DNA of 64,000 bases from assembly GCA_009760855.2 (NCBI GenBank), contig WPIO01000044.1:2243393-2307392 (forward strand). Direction: 5' to 3'. The notes below the pieces were generated by a model. The model did no database searches. It was given only the letters and a program-made list of their open reading frames with translations, and was not told the origin of the DNA. The position numbers and the translations under genes were made by a program. This DNA comes from Cristatella mucedo (lineage: Eukaryota; Bryozoa; Phylactolaemata; Cristatellidae). Below are positions 32,601 to 45,600 of the stretch, piece after piece (the stretch's first letter is position 1; every line of letters begins with the position of its first letter).

Positions 32601-35600
32601 AGATTTATCCGATTAAACAAATATTTTCGACTTTCTTTACCCAATGAAAATATGAGGTGCATGCTAATAATCTCTTAAGTTTTCATGGCAACCCCATTGT
32701 CTACGGTGGTCCCATTGACATCGTCATTTGAACCAATAAGCAGGACTAAAAGATGCCAAATCACAACAAAACACGTGCCAAGGGTAGGAGCTACTGGCAT
32801 TGATGTTGACAAGGAAAAATGCACACGAGGAAAGTTTGAACATTCGGCCTGGTATTTCCAAAACCCAGGCTTACATCCAAGACTTATGGAATTTCAAATA
32901 CACATTTAATATCAAATTTCATCTATTACTGCACTTCAGACCTTGCAAATGTGCTAAAAATGAAGTAGCTCGGGATGCCCAGAGCTCGCTGACACCCACA
33001 CACACACCCCCCCATGCACGTGCGCACACACACGCAAGCTTTGCTTGTTAGCTTCTTTGGACCCAGATAGCATGCGCTTCCTCTCCAAATTGTACATGCA
33101 TCAGACGTGACAGCATCAAATACCCAGTAAAGCGGCTGCACTAACTTTTCTCTTCACGACTGTTCCGGTCACTGGTTCGAGTCACTCAGCAGGTAATCTT
33201 TACTGTCCACTGCAGGTGGGTGAACATTGCCAAGCCTACTCTGCTGCTATAAAAGTGAGGCTGCTGAATCAGCCGATCTTTACTTATTCACTCAACTCTT
33301 GACACTGTTGCCCCTTTATTTCAATTTTTAGGGTGAGCACATGAAACACAAGCAAATGTGGTTCGTGCTGCAAGTGAGAGCCAGCGTGACTCATTAGCCA
33401 ACCAAGGCACGCACGGGCTCGATGGCTGAGAGATACTCTTTGTGCTTACACGGGGGCCACACGTGACGAATTCAAGAGGTGAGCTCAGCAGCTTGGCCTG
33501 CAAGGACCCGTGCAGACACTTTGCCAGCTGGCGTGCCATACCCGACACGACGAGCAGTTCGGTGCAGGAACCGAAAGAGCCTGTCGGCACTGCGGGCAGG
33601 TGCCGAGTATCAGGGAGCATGACCCCATAAGAATAGCCTAAGAACAGGCGATGTATCGACCACTACAGCGGAGCCCGCTGCTCGCAGTACCTTTAATTTG
33701 AGGCCCGTTGGCCTGGCCCATTCCCACGGCCTTATGAGCTCCATTCGTGCCAGACGTTGTAAGCGCAGATACTGCGAGCGCAGCTTGAGCCGAGTCCACA
33801 ACGAATCTGGACGAGGGCTGTGACGAAAAGGAATGTGCCAAGCGCGAACCGGATGCCACTGCCGAAGCAGGGAGTGACTTCGAGCCAAGGTGTTGAGAGT
33901 CAGCGTCATAAGCAATCGGCACGGCCACAGCCTGCTGCCCTAAGTCCAGCGGTTTCGCAGCAGCAGGCAGCTCCTGCTGCCGCCGGCCGTCTAGCGAGCA
34001 GCTCCCAGCACCTTGCCCTCTTGACTGCTGCTGATTGGTCAGAACTAGCAGGGGAGCCTCTTGGGTCTGCACGAGCAGTGAGGAGCCGGCGGAAATGACA
34101 TAGCAGTCCCGGTCGGAAAACGAGTCCCTGCACTCGGCTGCCTCCTGGCTGCAAGCTAGGCCGACCGAAGAGCACACCTCCTGGCTGCTAGTGAGTCCAG
34201 CGCCGGAAGCGTCACTCAAAGGCCTGTCCAAGGTGGTGGCGCCGGGCCAGAAGTGCAGCGGCCTGCAACGCACGGGCACCTGGTCACCCGCTGCTCCACA
34301 CCGTCCATCACCGTCGATGAGAAAAAAGACGAGGCAGTGTGCGGCACCGCCAAGGAAGGCACTGCCGGCTCCCGTCGCGCGCCGGACCGGCTCGCGCCCG
34401 GCGGCCCTTACCGCGGCAGCCGGCTGTCGCCACTGGACGAGCGCAGCAGCTCCGGAGCTGCCGGCGGGCCAACGTGCGTCGATGGCCGACTTTCCAGGTA
34501 GTGCTCGAGCTCCGTGTCCCAGGGCTCGCCGCTGCCACGGGCCTCCATCGAGGCCCTGTCAAGCAGCATGCTAGGAAAAAGCAAGAGGAAAGATCAGCCG
34601 TGTCGTGTACATGCACACACATGTGTGAGGCAAGCGGATACGTGTATGGAGTGGCGAGCAGCGGGCTAATGGTTTCCACATTGTCAGTTCTCCCTTCTGC
34701 CGCCTTTATCGCTCGGCAGCTTCCCGAAAGCACTACTGACTATAGGAAGTTGCACGAAGCTGAGTCCAAACTATATGCTCTCGGCGACAAGCCATGTACG
34801 GCTTCTCTGGAGAAAGAGTGTCTACTGATAGCAGCTGCCAACTCGCTCTGCCATTGCTGTCAAGCGGCTGGCCTACAGCGTCCGAAGGCTTCGCCTTCAA
34901 TCGAGCATGCACTCGAGCCGACCTCGAGCTCGCCAGACTCGAAGGCCGAACGACGAGACCCGGCGAATACTGCCACAGAGTAAACCACGGCCCAGATGGT
35001 AATAAGTCTCTGCTATGCTACTCACAAGCTCAGCATGCAAGCAGCAAACCTTGCAAACCGAGTCAACCAAGTCAACGTCCCTTGGGAGCTAGAACCCAGG
35101 GGAAGGAGAGAAAGTGTGACGACAAGGTGAAGGTCACACGGGCATCTATTTACACTGCAGCCAGCTGGTACGACGCACTTTCACCAACTTCCAGCAAGTT
35201 ATCACACTGCATTTTATAAGATAGGAGAAGAGAAGAAAATAAGATATATAAGTATTAGTCCCGGGAAATGATCAGGCATAAAACAGCTGCAACAGAGCAC
35301 AGAGATGGAGCAGCCTTGTAGCAACTTGCCTATTTACACAATCACGAATAGGAATGTTGCAGGTGCAAACATAATCGGTGACATATTAAGGAATATGACA
35401 AGTTCAGAAACTGTCACCAAGAGCAGCACACACACACGGATGCTGAATGCTTGCTAAAACTACAGTAGGGATAATAATATGAGACGACAAAATGAGGTCT
35501 CGCGGGAAACGGCAAAATTGCTAGCGTGTTGTTACAGGCCAACCAACAGAAGGTCACCTAGCCAAATTCAGCAGCAGCACAATGCTTGCAACAATTTAAG

Positions 35601-38600
35601 TTATATGCTTAAATGAGGCTGCATTTTGGGCAGATCTTTGCATCCAGCTCCAAAACGTGGACGTAGGCCGCGTCCTCACCACTCAACCATGAGTGAGTAT
35701 GGCATGCTTGGAAATAGTCGTCAAAAGTGTAATAGCAGCCTGGTAGCATGGAGCCTTTTGAGAGGGATTCAAAAGGTAACAGCAGCAGCACTGGTGAAGT
35801 GTTCACAGTTAACCAGCGCTAGCGGGTGGTGGCTTGATCACAGCACTCCTGTTGGGCTCCCCTAGACACGGGACGAGGCAGCATGCCCAGCACAGCCCTC
35901 CATTCCCTATCCTAGCCTGGCTCCAGAAGGCGTGAGACTGCATTGACCACGAGCGATGACAGAACGAATCAGACCGAAAAGCGTATTGATCTCGGCAGGT
36001 TACTGATATAGAACTTACCGACCGCCTCTTCCGATGCGCCTCCTGGCATAGCCAATGAAGCGAGGCCGGGGTCGAGCGACCGAAGTCAGACAGTAGCGAT
36101 AGCGCAGCAGCTCTCCGTCGCACTCGACGCCGTTCTCGGCGCCCGACCACGGCCAGTCACCCAAGCAACCAAGTGGCTACGAAGCAGAGCAAACGATAGC
36201 AACCAATGTGAACGCTAGTCTTATCAATAAGCACAACGAAATGCCCACACGAGCCCCCAAACGCCCGAACAACACACTGCCAAGATTGGCTATAGGATTA
36301 ATTACCGCTTGGTAGCTGCAAAATTTCTTCCGCCTGAACGCATAACGGCCGTCGGGATCGTTCTCGTCATCTTGATCCGAGCCGGAGAGGTCCTGCAGTG
36401 GCAGAACGAGCCGTGTAAGGCGGCACTTCACAGCAAGCCGAGGGGAGAGGTTGGGAAGGAGGCATAGGAGGGCAGCATCTCAGAATGCACCGAGGCACGT
36501 ACCGGTGACTGCCGCTCCTCGTCACTTGAGTATGCGTCAGCGATGATGTCAACTTCGTACGAGCTGGGCAGGTATGAAACCACTGCCTCACAAGGCAATG
36601 AGGTGGCCTGCTTATGTTTCCGCTTTTTGTACTCACGCTTTGGCTTCCTGTTGGTTGTTGCAACCTCGATGTCCTGCCAAATACGATCGCGCTTGGCAGA
36701 GATCCGCAAAAACCGATTACAGTTAGGAATTTCAAGATCGTAGTATGGCTACAGTAGGATTTGCAAATCAACCACGAAAGGTGACAAACTTAGCCACACG
36801 AAGCAGATTTTCTATTGGGTGCGAATAAGAGCCCTGTTCAGTACATCAATCTTGGCAAGCCACGGTGGAGCTGCAAATGGCTGCCACAAACGGTGGTGAT
36901 GCAGAAGTGCTATCATGGTATGCAGTGGCATTCCCAGTTCGGGCCACACAGAACACATAACTACCATACCCATACCAGGAACAACTGAGGCCTCTGACAC
37001 CTAGACACTTGCAATGGGCATGCTGTCCTGCCTTACCCAAAGAAGCTGTGTTACAAAACACTGGCTGCTCTGCTTAGAACCTCTGTCAGATCGTGGCGAA
37101 AGAAACTTTAAATAGACATTACAAAAAGGAGCACGGCTGCAACAGGCAAGTAATTAAAGAACTAGGCAGGTACCTGCTGCATGGCCAATGTGATGCCTGA
37201 AACACGACAGGACATGCAAATGCACAAAGGAAGCACTCCAACAAGGTTTAGGGCGACCAAGCAAACTATGCACATAGATAATTTTTGGTGCATATATGGT
37301 AACCAACAGACTTGATCTCATACAACCAAGAGAAAGTGAGCAGCATAGCTGAGTCAGAAGGGCAGTCAAGGAAGTGAAGGGCACCGAAGTAGCAGCTTAA
37401 GACGGCTGGAAAAGACAAGTCCGAGTTGGAAGCTGATGAGAAGATGTTCGTAAGCATCTAATCTTCATAAACTCATACAGACTTTTGAAACGCCTTAGCT
37501 ATAGCTTGACAATTCGAAATAGCCGATGCATCAGTGCCCACTGGAGCAGAACAACACGAACAGGATAGAACCTGGCCGGTGCTGCCCATTCTAGAAATGC
37601 TATCCGGTGTGTACTTCACAAGTGCCCACATGTCCATACATATTCAACGTATCGGTGCACCTATTCCCACCACCTGACATTCACTCGAATGCAGAAGTAT
37701 CGGCTAGGCGGCTTAAAATGGCTGCCGGACAAAAGTTTCGATTCTGATATTTAAAAAAGTAACTGCAACCTGCTGTAATCACGTGCAGTATATATAAGAA
37801 GCTAAAGTGTATGCGAAGTTTATACCCTCTTCTTCTAGTCGATGCTTAATCGATGGCCTAGAGCATGAACCCTTACAGGGGTGAAAAGATACCTAACGCT
37901 TCGCTCATTGACAGTCTGCCCTACTAGGTGTAGTGGCATGTAGGCAGCCTTGGATTACATACAGTCCTTCCTTGGGTTATCAATGATCCAGTTGTTAGCT
38001 TTCTTCTTCAGATTGTACCTCATCGAAGTCATGACAGTTTGACACTATAGCAATCGCAAAGTTACCAAGTAGCGTTTGGTGCAAAGCCCACATTTGACCC
38101 TTGGTAAACACAGTCAACTAGGTGGTCTTAATTGACGATTGGCATGACGATTGGTGATAGTCCGAGGATAGCAAATAGGCATTGGTGGCATAGTGTTGCA
38201 TTTATAATGGTGTGCATGTCTAACCCCCATAAATGGATAACACAGTCGTTATCAAGGTGTTGTTAAATGGAGAACTGCCATTTTTAAATGCATTTCAAAA
38301 GTCGAAGCCACTTTCTCTCGTTATTTTTTTATTGTACACTGGTTTATGAAAACGCCATCGTGAAAGGCATGACACGAATTGTGCGGATTCTCTCCTTGTG
38401 GTTCGGTGTAATATTTCACAGTCGAATGCCTACAGCTCATTAACTATGGGTCGTCGGTACTTCTGTGCTCAAGTGTGCACAGATTAAGCTGACTGATTGT
38501 AGCCTTAATTGCAAACAGCAGGAGACATCTTAAATCACTTACCATAACATCTCAAGACCAAGAGAATCTTCGACAGTATTAAAAGTCTCCGCAGGCCACA

Positions 38601-39607
38601 CATTTTCACAGGAAATTCGTAAAGTGAGGTGGTCACATTAGCAAATTAAAATTGATTAGCATAAGGACTACGAACGTGTCAAGGCTTACATCATTACAAT
38701 ACACTAGATACATTAGCTTACAAGCACAGTTTTTGGTGTCTACTTCAAGCAGTTGCAGTCAGCGCATTCTGCTATGAATAAGTCTAATAAGCTCTGAAAG
38801 ACAAAGGTGACAATAATTTGACACCTGAGACGGTATAGAGCTCAAGTTGAGGTTTATCACAGGATGAATATAGAGGTTCTGGTACAACCGCGCAAGTGTG
38901 TAGCGGAGGGCAAGGGCGGGGCAAGATGCTGCTTATTTCTGCTAGCTGTAGGAGAACCCCCGAGCTTCTACCTCTGCCAACACTTTGGGGGAGCGGGTGA
39001 CTTTAAATGCACGGCCTCCACTCTGGACAGCCCCATCACTCGGGGTGCTGACCACGGCTTCGGACTGTGCAGGACAAGCTAGTGGAGTAGCCACTAGCTA
39101 AGCAACCCGCACTACTCAATAATAAAATGCTTACGTTAGGCACCTTAGGAGCTGTAACTTTGTATTGCTCAAATATCGGATAAAATGCAGGTCTGGTTGT
39201 CTTCTGTGACTCGGCATAAGTAAGATGTTGGCCACAAAAGTCTTCCATTTGGTACCTTCAATAGGCAAGGCTAGCATAAGTAATGACACTTCTGCGCAAG
39301 CCACGTGTCCAGCCACTGCTCCCGGTGACTACCCACGTACCTCTTCTCTAATATCTCGATGGTAAGCTGAAGCAGCTCTTTCTTACATTTCTCTCTTTTC
39401 TTGATCATCTCGAGAATGGACCTACAAAGATTTGGCCATTCACAATGGAAAAAATTCAAAAACATCAGATAACACATTCAGAACATTACATAACACATTC
39501 TAAACTTAATGTCGAAAAGTGAAATACCCATGTAACAGCAACACCAAATGCTAATTATGCAATAATTTTAATAAAAATAATATTATGCAGTAAAGACTAA
39601 GGACTCT

Positions 39608-39690
<83 letters not shown>

Positions 39691-42600
39691 CCCACAGGCA
39701 CCCACACACGAAATAAACACAGCTCACAGCTTCCGGAGATGTGGGCCAAAAGAGTCTTAGCCAAGGAGGTCAGGTTGCTCTTCACGATTCTGGTCGTGGG
39801 TTGGAGTCCTGGAGTGGGCAATCCTTTATTGACCAGCTCTTCTGCTGCTATATATACAGTGAGCCGTAATGGCTCACTAGGTAAGGCGGTTGCTTTTCAC
39901 GACCTCGGCCCCGTGGGCTCGAATCCTGCAGTGGGCGATCCTTTATCGCTACTGCAAGCGGTGGTGATAGCCGGAAAGGCTCTTCTGTTGCTATACAAAA
40001 GAGGCTGTTAAATCAGCTAGCATTTATTTATTTATTTAAATGAGGCTGTCAAGTCAGCCAACTTTTTCATAAACCCAATCGCTTACATGAAAAATTGACT
40101 CACTATAGATAGCTGCACTTATGGTAACTGTTAAAAAGTAAAAAAAGTTGAAAGTTAAAAAGTAAAATACACCAGTGGCCTGGAACGGAAGTTTACTTTT
40201 ACAAATGGTAGACTGTGAGTTTGCACTTGGTTTGATTAGCTTGCAATTCAAACGGCTAGATTGTTTGCATGCATGCCTATGCAATGGAGGGGGAGTGAAA
40301 ACCCGGAAGTATTGTTACGGCAGTAGGATGGACGGCTCACCACACACCGGCCGGCCTAAAGCAAATAAAAAAGGGAAAACCCACATGCTGCTAAGTACTG
40401 GTAGAAATGGGTAAAGGGAAAACAACACTCTTAACTCTATCAAGTCCTTGGAAGAAGCCGGCGGCATTGTTAAGTCTTAATGCTTTAAGGCTATGAGAGA
40501 AGCAAATTACATAGAATTAAGTTTGCCGGCAAATGGTTGAAGCATAAGTTACAGGTTGTCTGCAAAAGACCATTAATACATCTGTATTAGACTTCTGCAC
40601 ATGAATCAAAGATTAATAAATCCATCTCAACACTGTGCAGAATTATGGCTTGCCGCCTCCTAATGCTTTTCGGGATCAATTTCTGTTGGCAGAATGTCAA
40701 CGATCTGAAACACTGGCAGTTAAAAGAGTTTTCCACAAACTCCATGGACTACGGCTTCGAGCCAATCACAATTCAACATTCTGTGGCAAAGCCAAATACC
40801 AAACGTAAACCCAATCTAAAATTTGTGTGATGAAGTCGACCAAGCATTAAAAGTAAGAGTTATCAGGTGCATGAAGCCCGATAAATTCTTTAAGGTTTTG
40901 AAGGATTGATGGAGGTCCATTACTCCGGAAACGTGCAGCCAATCCGTAGACTCAAAGCCAAGGCGATTGCCAGAGAAGCTAAGAAAAGTCGTGGTGCCCT
41001 GACTAGTCAACGATTGCATCCAATAAATTAAAGGCATTTATATATTTATTTTCTTTTCTGCAATACAACTGCTACTGAGTTAGACCCGTACTACATTTTG
41101 AGCGTTTTGAATGAAAAAAATATGTTCTGATAGCAGGAGCATAGAAACTTTTTGACAGCAGTGTAAGTAGCATAAAAATGTTAGTTTCACCAGTGCCGGA
41201 GCTCTTATGGAGAGGACCAGGTTTTGTAAACAGATATTGATCACCCCCTCAAGGTATACTGCAATGGCAACAAAGCAATATTTGCAAACTCATACGCCGA
41301 GGTCCTTATGGCTATTACCCACCCGATCTCAATAGTATTGTGCGACTGAGGGTCACGTTGGAGTGCTACCTTAGAGGCAAGAGCAGCATCTCTGTCTCTC
41401 TCAGCTTTACGGTCGACTTAAAACAGCCGTGGGACTGCTTAGCTCTGGATATTTGCCGTAAGCTAACCGAGCCAATATCCAGGAATATAGGAAGTTAAAT
41501 CGATGGCCTTCGGTTAGCACACGGTATTTTGAGCTGATACTAGTGTAGCAGTCCAGGAAGGAGCTAAGCCTTGGCAGGCCTCGTAGCATCACTGAATCAC
41601 AACACAAAAACCACCACTGAATTTTTTAGGATTTGAAGACCAAACCTAGCAGCCACAGTTAGGAACAACTGAAGTGATGGACAACATCACGGAAGCCATA
41701 GGAAAATGGTGACGATAGATTAGTCGCCAGACAACCGAGGACTATTAAAATTCTTCACCTTCGGGGTAGAGGAAGAGAACAATCACGAAGGAGCATACAT
41801 AATAACTCTTCCGCTGCCGACTATGGCCCATCCTTTTCAGCGGTCCTGAGCTGCTACTTCCATGCTACTCACTACCCCAACTGCTCTCCTGACTCTGCAA
41901 TGCTTCCCACTTTCTCTTTGTTGCGTGAGACAAAGTCTGTTGGCTACCGAATGTGCACCGAAAGCCGCTTTGGCTGTGAGTGCGCTATATAACACTCTTC
42001 TGCTTAACACCCACGTGGTCTTTATGACTTTGTGGAGTCACAGACGGAGATACATAACATTAAATAACTGGCTGTAGAAGCACTTGCAAAAAAGTAGAAA
42101 CTACAGCAAGTTGCACAAAATTTACGCAGTGGTGCTCTGCAAATAGAGAAGATATATAATATATATATATATATAAGATATAGAAGATATATAAGAGGAG
42201 GTAGACTAGAATGGCTCTATCGCGACAGCAAGATTAGACTCTTTTTGGATCCAGGACCAAACACACCAGCAACACTGTTAACAAGCACAATAAGGTGAAC
42301 TAAGTAAACTTGTTTCTTTTTAAAGACCAATTAAGCAATTAACAAGCAATATTAACAAGCATACCCAAGGCAATGTTGAATTACCAATGGCACAACCGTG
42401 GCAAGTCAGAGACAGGTTTTGGGTCTGCCCCTACAAGAACTCAATAAAGCAACTTTCAGATGCACTGCATGGTAGATCACTCAAGTCCACCTAATTCAAT
42501 TTTTTAACTAGTCAAAATAGAAAAAGGAAACAACTTCCAGACATCGATAGTATACTGACAAAAAACAACCATGCACGGTTGGATAAGTGGGGGGGGGGGT

Positions 42601-45600
42601 GAGCACTTAACACAACTGCAGGTAGACAGAGAAACATCTCGTATGCATAAATGTTGCATATAACAAAATCTTGGGGGCACAAACAGTGGTGGATATTAAA
42701 TGTGCAATGCTGCCATCAGTATAACGTTTTCAGGATAAGTGCACGTGACACACCGAGTCTGGCAAGTTGGCTGTCCACGAGATCAATTATGGGACCAAGA
42801 TTGGCATATGCATGTACGCATCTGCCTTCTGCAAAGATGTGATGCATACAAAAGACCATTCACTACGCGAGAAAAACACGCTACTTACACTGCTTTGTTG
42901 AGGTCACGCCTCAATTTCAACATCTTTTCGTAGGATGCCTCGTCGTTCTTCCGATTCTGTAAAGGTTAGCAGGCACTGACATTACAAAGATGTGAAATGC
43001 TTCTGGCCACATCACAAAACTTCACGATGAGATAATTTAGCAGGCAATCGCCCTTACTTAAGTATGCAGCAAAAGTTTTTTTTTTTACAATAGATAACTA
43101 GTACGATGAACTGTTACTTAGACTAACCTTCCGAGTTTGCATTTTCTCGGTCCTCCTTCGGAAAGCAACGTAGGGATTATTGGTAGTGGTACCATCTCGT
43201 TTTTCCGATTTAACTTGTGGAATCAGTGCGTGTTGCTACATTGTCAGAAAGAGACAAAGACCAACAGTCAAGAAAGTACCACCACTGCTACAGTGAGCTG
43301 TGCTGCCCACATTATTGCCAGAATCCAAGCTAACTGTGTCTGCTTACCATTCGCAGCTTCTTGTTTAACCAGTAGTCATAAACCGACATAGTAAGGTCAT
43401 CATCCTGTTTCAACAGAAGCTTGGCTTCTTGCAAGCTGACAACCTGAAAATACAAAGCATTCATTCAAACAAAGTTAATCAAGAACAAAATCCCATGCCA
43501 CACCCGGGTGCTTACTCAACCACAAAAATAAGAGTCTGATGCAGGTAATGAATACTCAAAACCAGCTACCTGTTGGCCACTGCCCTTCTCTAAGCGATCC
43601 ATCATTTCTTCAAACTGCACCGGAGTTAGCTCCATCTTTTTTGTTTGCTCATTTAACCAAACTTCATCTCCCGAGTCCATGTCATAGTCCGGGATTTCCT
43701 GGTCCATACCAAGTGCTTGGATGTGAATATATTGCTTGGACACACGATAGTCTGTGGGATAAAGCCGGTCGTAGTCATCGCCCAACGTGTCGATGTCGGG
43801 CACCGGTATGACCAGGGCCTCTGCTGTCCCGTACACTTGCTGCGCTGACAAGGCTCGTTGCAAGTGGTGCTCCTGCACAAACAGACACACCACTCATTAT
43901 GCTAACTTTCGTCAGGCACGAACATGAGAATGCAACATGTCAACCAATGTCCAGGAAATAGTGAGACAATACATGAAATACAGTGTGAAAATCTTGCATG
44001 CGAGAGAGCCGCCGACAATGGTCATATACTTTAATCATATGGTCGCGCCTAAGTGATCGGTCACTTCTAGGTCGCATCAAAACTGATAAGGACAAGTCGT
44101 GCACATGTAACAAGAGACTAGCCAGGGGACGCTGACGTAGTCAGCCCGTAAGATTTCAGCCACACTGAAAACACGTCTGCTAAGCTTAGATACAATCCTT
44201 CCCAGATGCTGTAAAAATGAAGAGGCATTCGATCAGGCAAGCACAGCCCGGGACGTCAAGTGGGATAGTATCAGTACGGATACTTTCACAAAGCTTCTAT
44301 CCCTTCAGCCGATTGACTTAAGAATTGTAACAAGACAAATGCGCACATGTGTTTTAATATATTTTATTATGAGATCCAAAGTTATACATGAACAAATGGA
44401 TACTAACACCAGTAGGACTTCGGACCACCTCTATTCTTTACAACTTCCTGTATTCCTCACACATTGACTCAAGCATTTATTCCACAGTCATTGACTCATT
44501 TTTGTCAGCTTTCGGCACGATTCGGAACTTATGCAGTCTTATACAGTAGCTGCTTAAGCCGATCAAAAGGCTGCTTTCGAGACGAGATACGGTTCTCGAC
44601 TCCAACCTGTCCCACATGTGCTCAATAGGGCTGAGAGATCAGGAGGTAGGCTTGACCAATTAAGTACTCAGATATTGTTGGCATCGCTGTGCGCTTAGAT
44701 TCATTATTTATTTGCCCAACGTAACCATCCCCCAAAATAGCTCTGGCACAGGGAAACTCAACATTGTGCACGACGTATAAATATGTTCCAATCCATCAAT
44801 GCATCAGTGAAGAGTCTGACAGAATCAGTCAAAAGTTCTGATGCTGGAAGCAGAAAAACATGACCAGACAAGCACGCTGCCATCACCATACTTGAGCACA
44901 GGGTATAAGTAGCCACGGTTGGAACTCAACACATTTTTACGGCCAACAAAAGGCATCCGTTTGCCATCTTCGAGGATTATGATTTCTACTTTAGCCGGTT
45001 CAAAGAACAATGCTCAAGTCATCAGCTGTTGAATGAGGGTGTCGACTACCTATTGCAGATGGCTTTTTCGTTGACACTCATTAACAGCTTGTGCTTGCTG
45101 ACTCTTCTATGAATGCCATGCTCCAAAAACACAGTTCATCTAGCAGCTTTGTTCGTCGCCTCTTCCAAGGACTTTGAGAGAGCTCAAAGTGAGGGTTTTC
45201 GGTTGACCCAGTGCAGCCAGACTCACTACGCGGTCACCCAGTTTTGTTTGGTCTTCGGTCGGCAAGTGGCCGGCTAGAGCGTAGTAAGACGTCAACATTA
45301 CAATCCTACAAATTCTTCAGGTTGCACAAGGCAGTTTCCTTGCTAACAATACCAAGGTTCCACGAAACCATCACACTGCTTACACTCATCTTGTGGTAGG
45401 AGACGATTCTATCTTTGATTTCGATGTTTAGCTACTTGTCTTTCCTATGGTAGGAGAGCACCAGATGACCAGTTCCATGCATGTGGTTCAGTCAAGAAGT
45501 GCAAAAATAACACCTCCAGCAATATAAGCGGTCACTCCGAAAACCTTGAGCGATTTGGATTGCAAGTAAGATTATCAGACAGAAAGTGTGCGAACACATA

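Noticed and set aside
33638-33690. Readthrough of EPC exon 12 to a stop at 33638
   Set aside because: The GTACTG donor gives correct phase to exon 13, and exons 13-14 recover the conserved C-terminal MEV end.
33638-34983. Plus-strand frames across the GC-rich 34 kb region
   Set aside because: They are antisense to EPC exons 11-12 and do not resemble any protein.
39597-39821. A minus-strand frame with a long Val-Cys repeat
   Set aside because: It is a translation of the AC microsatellite.
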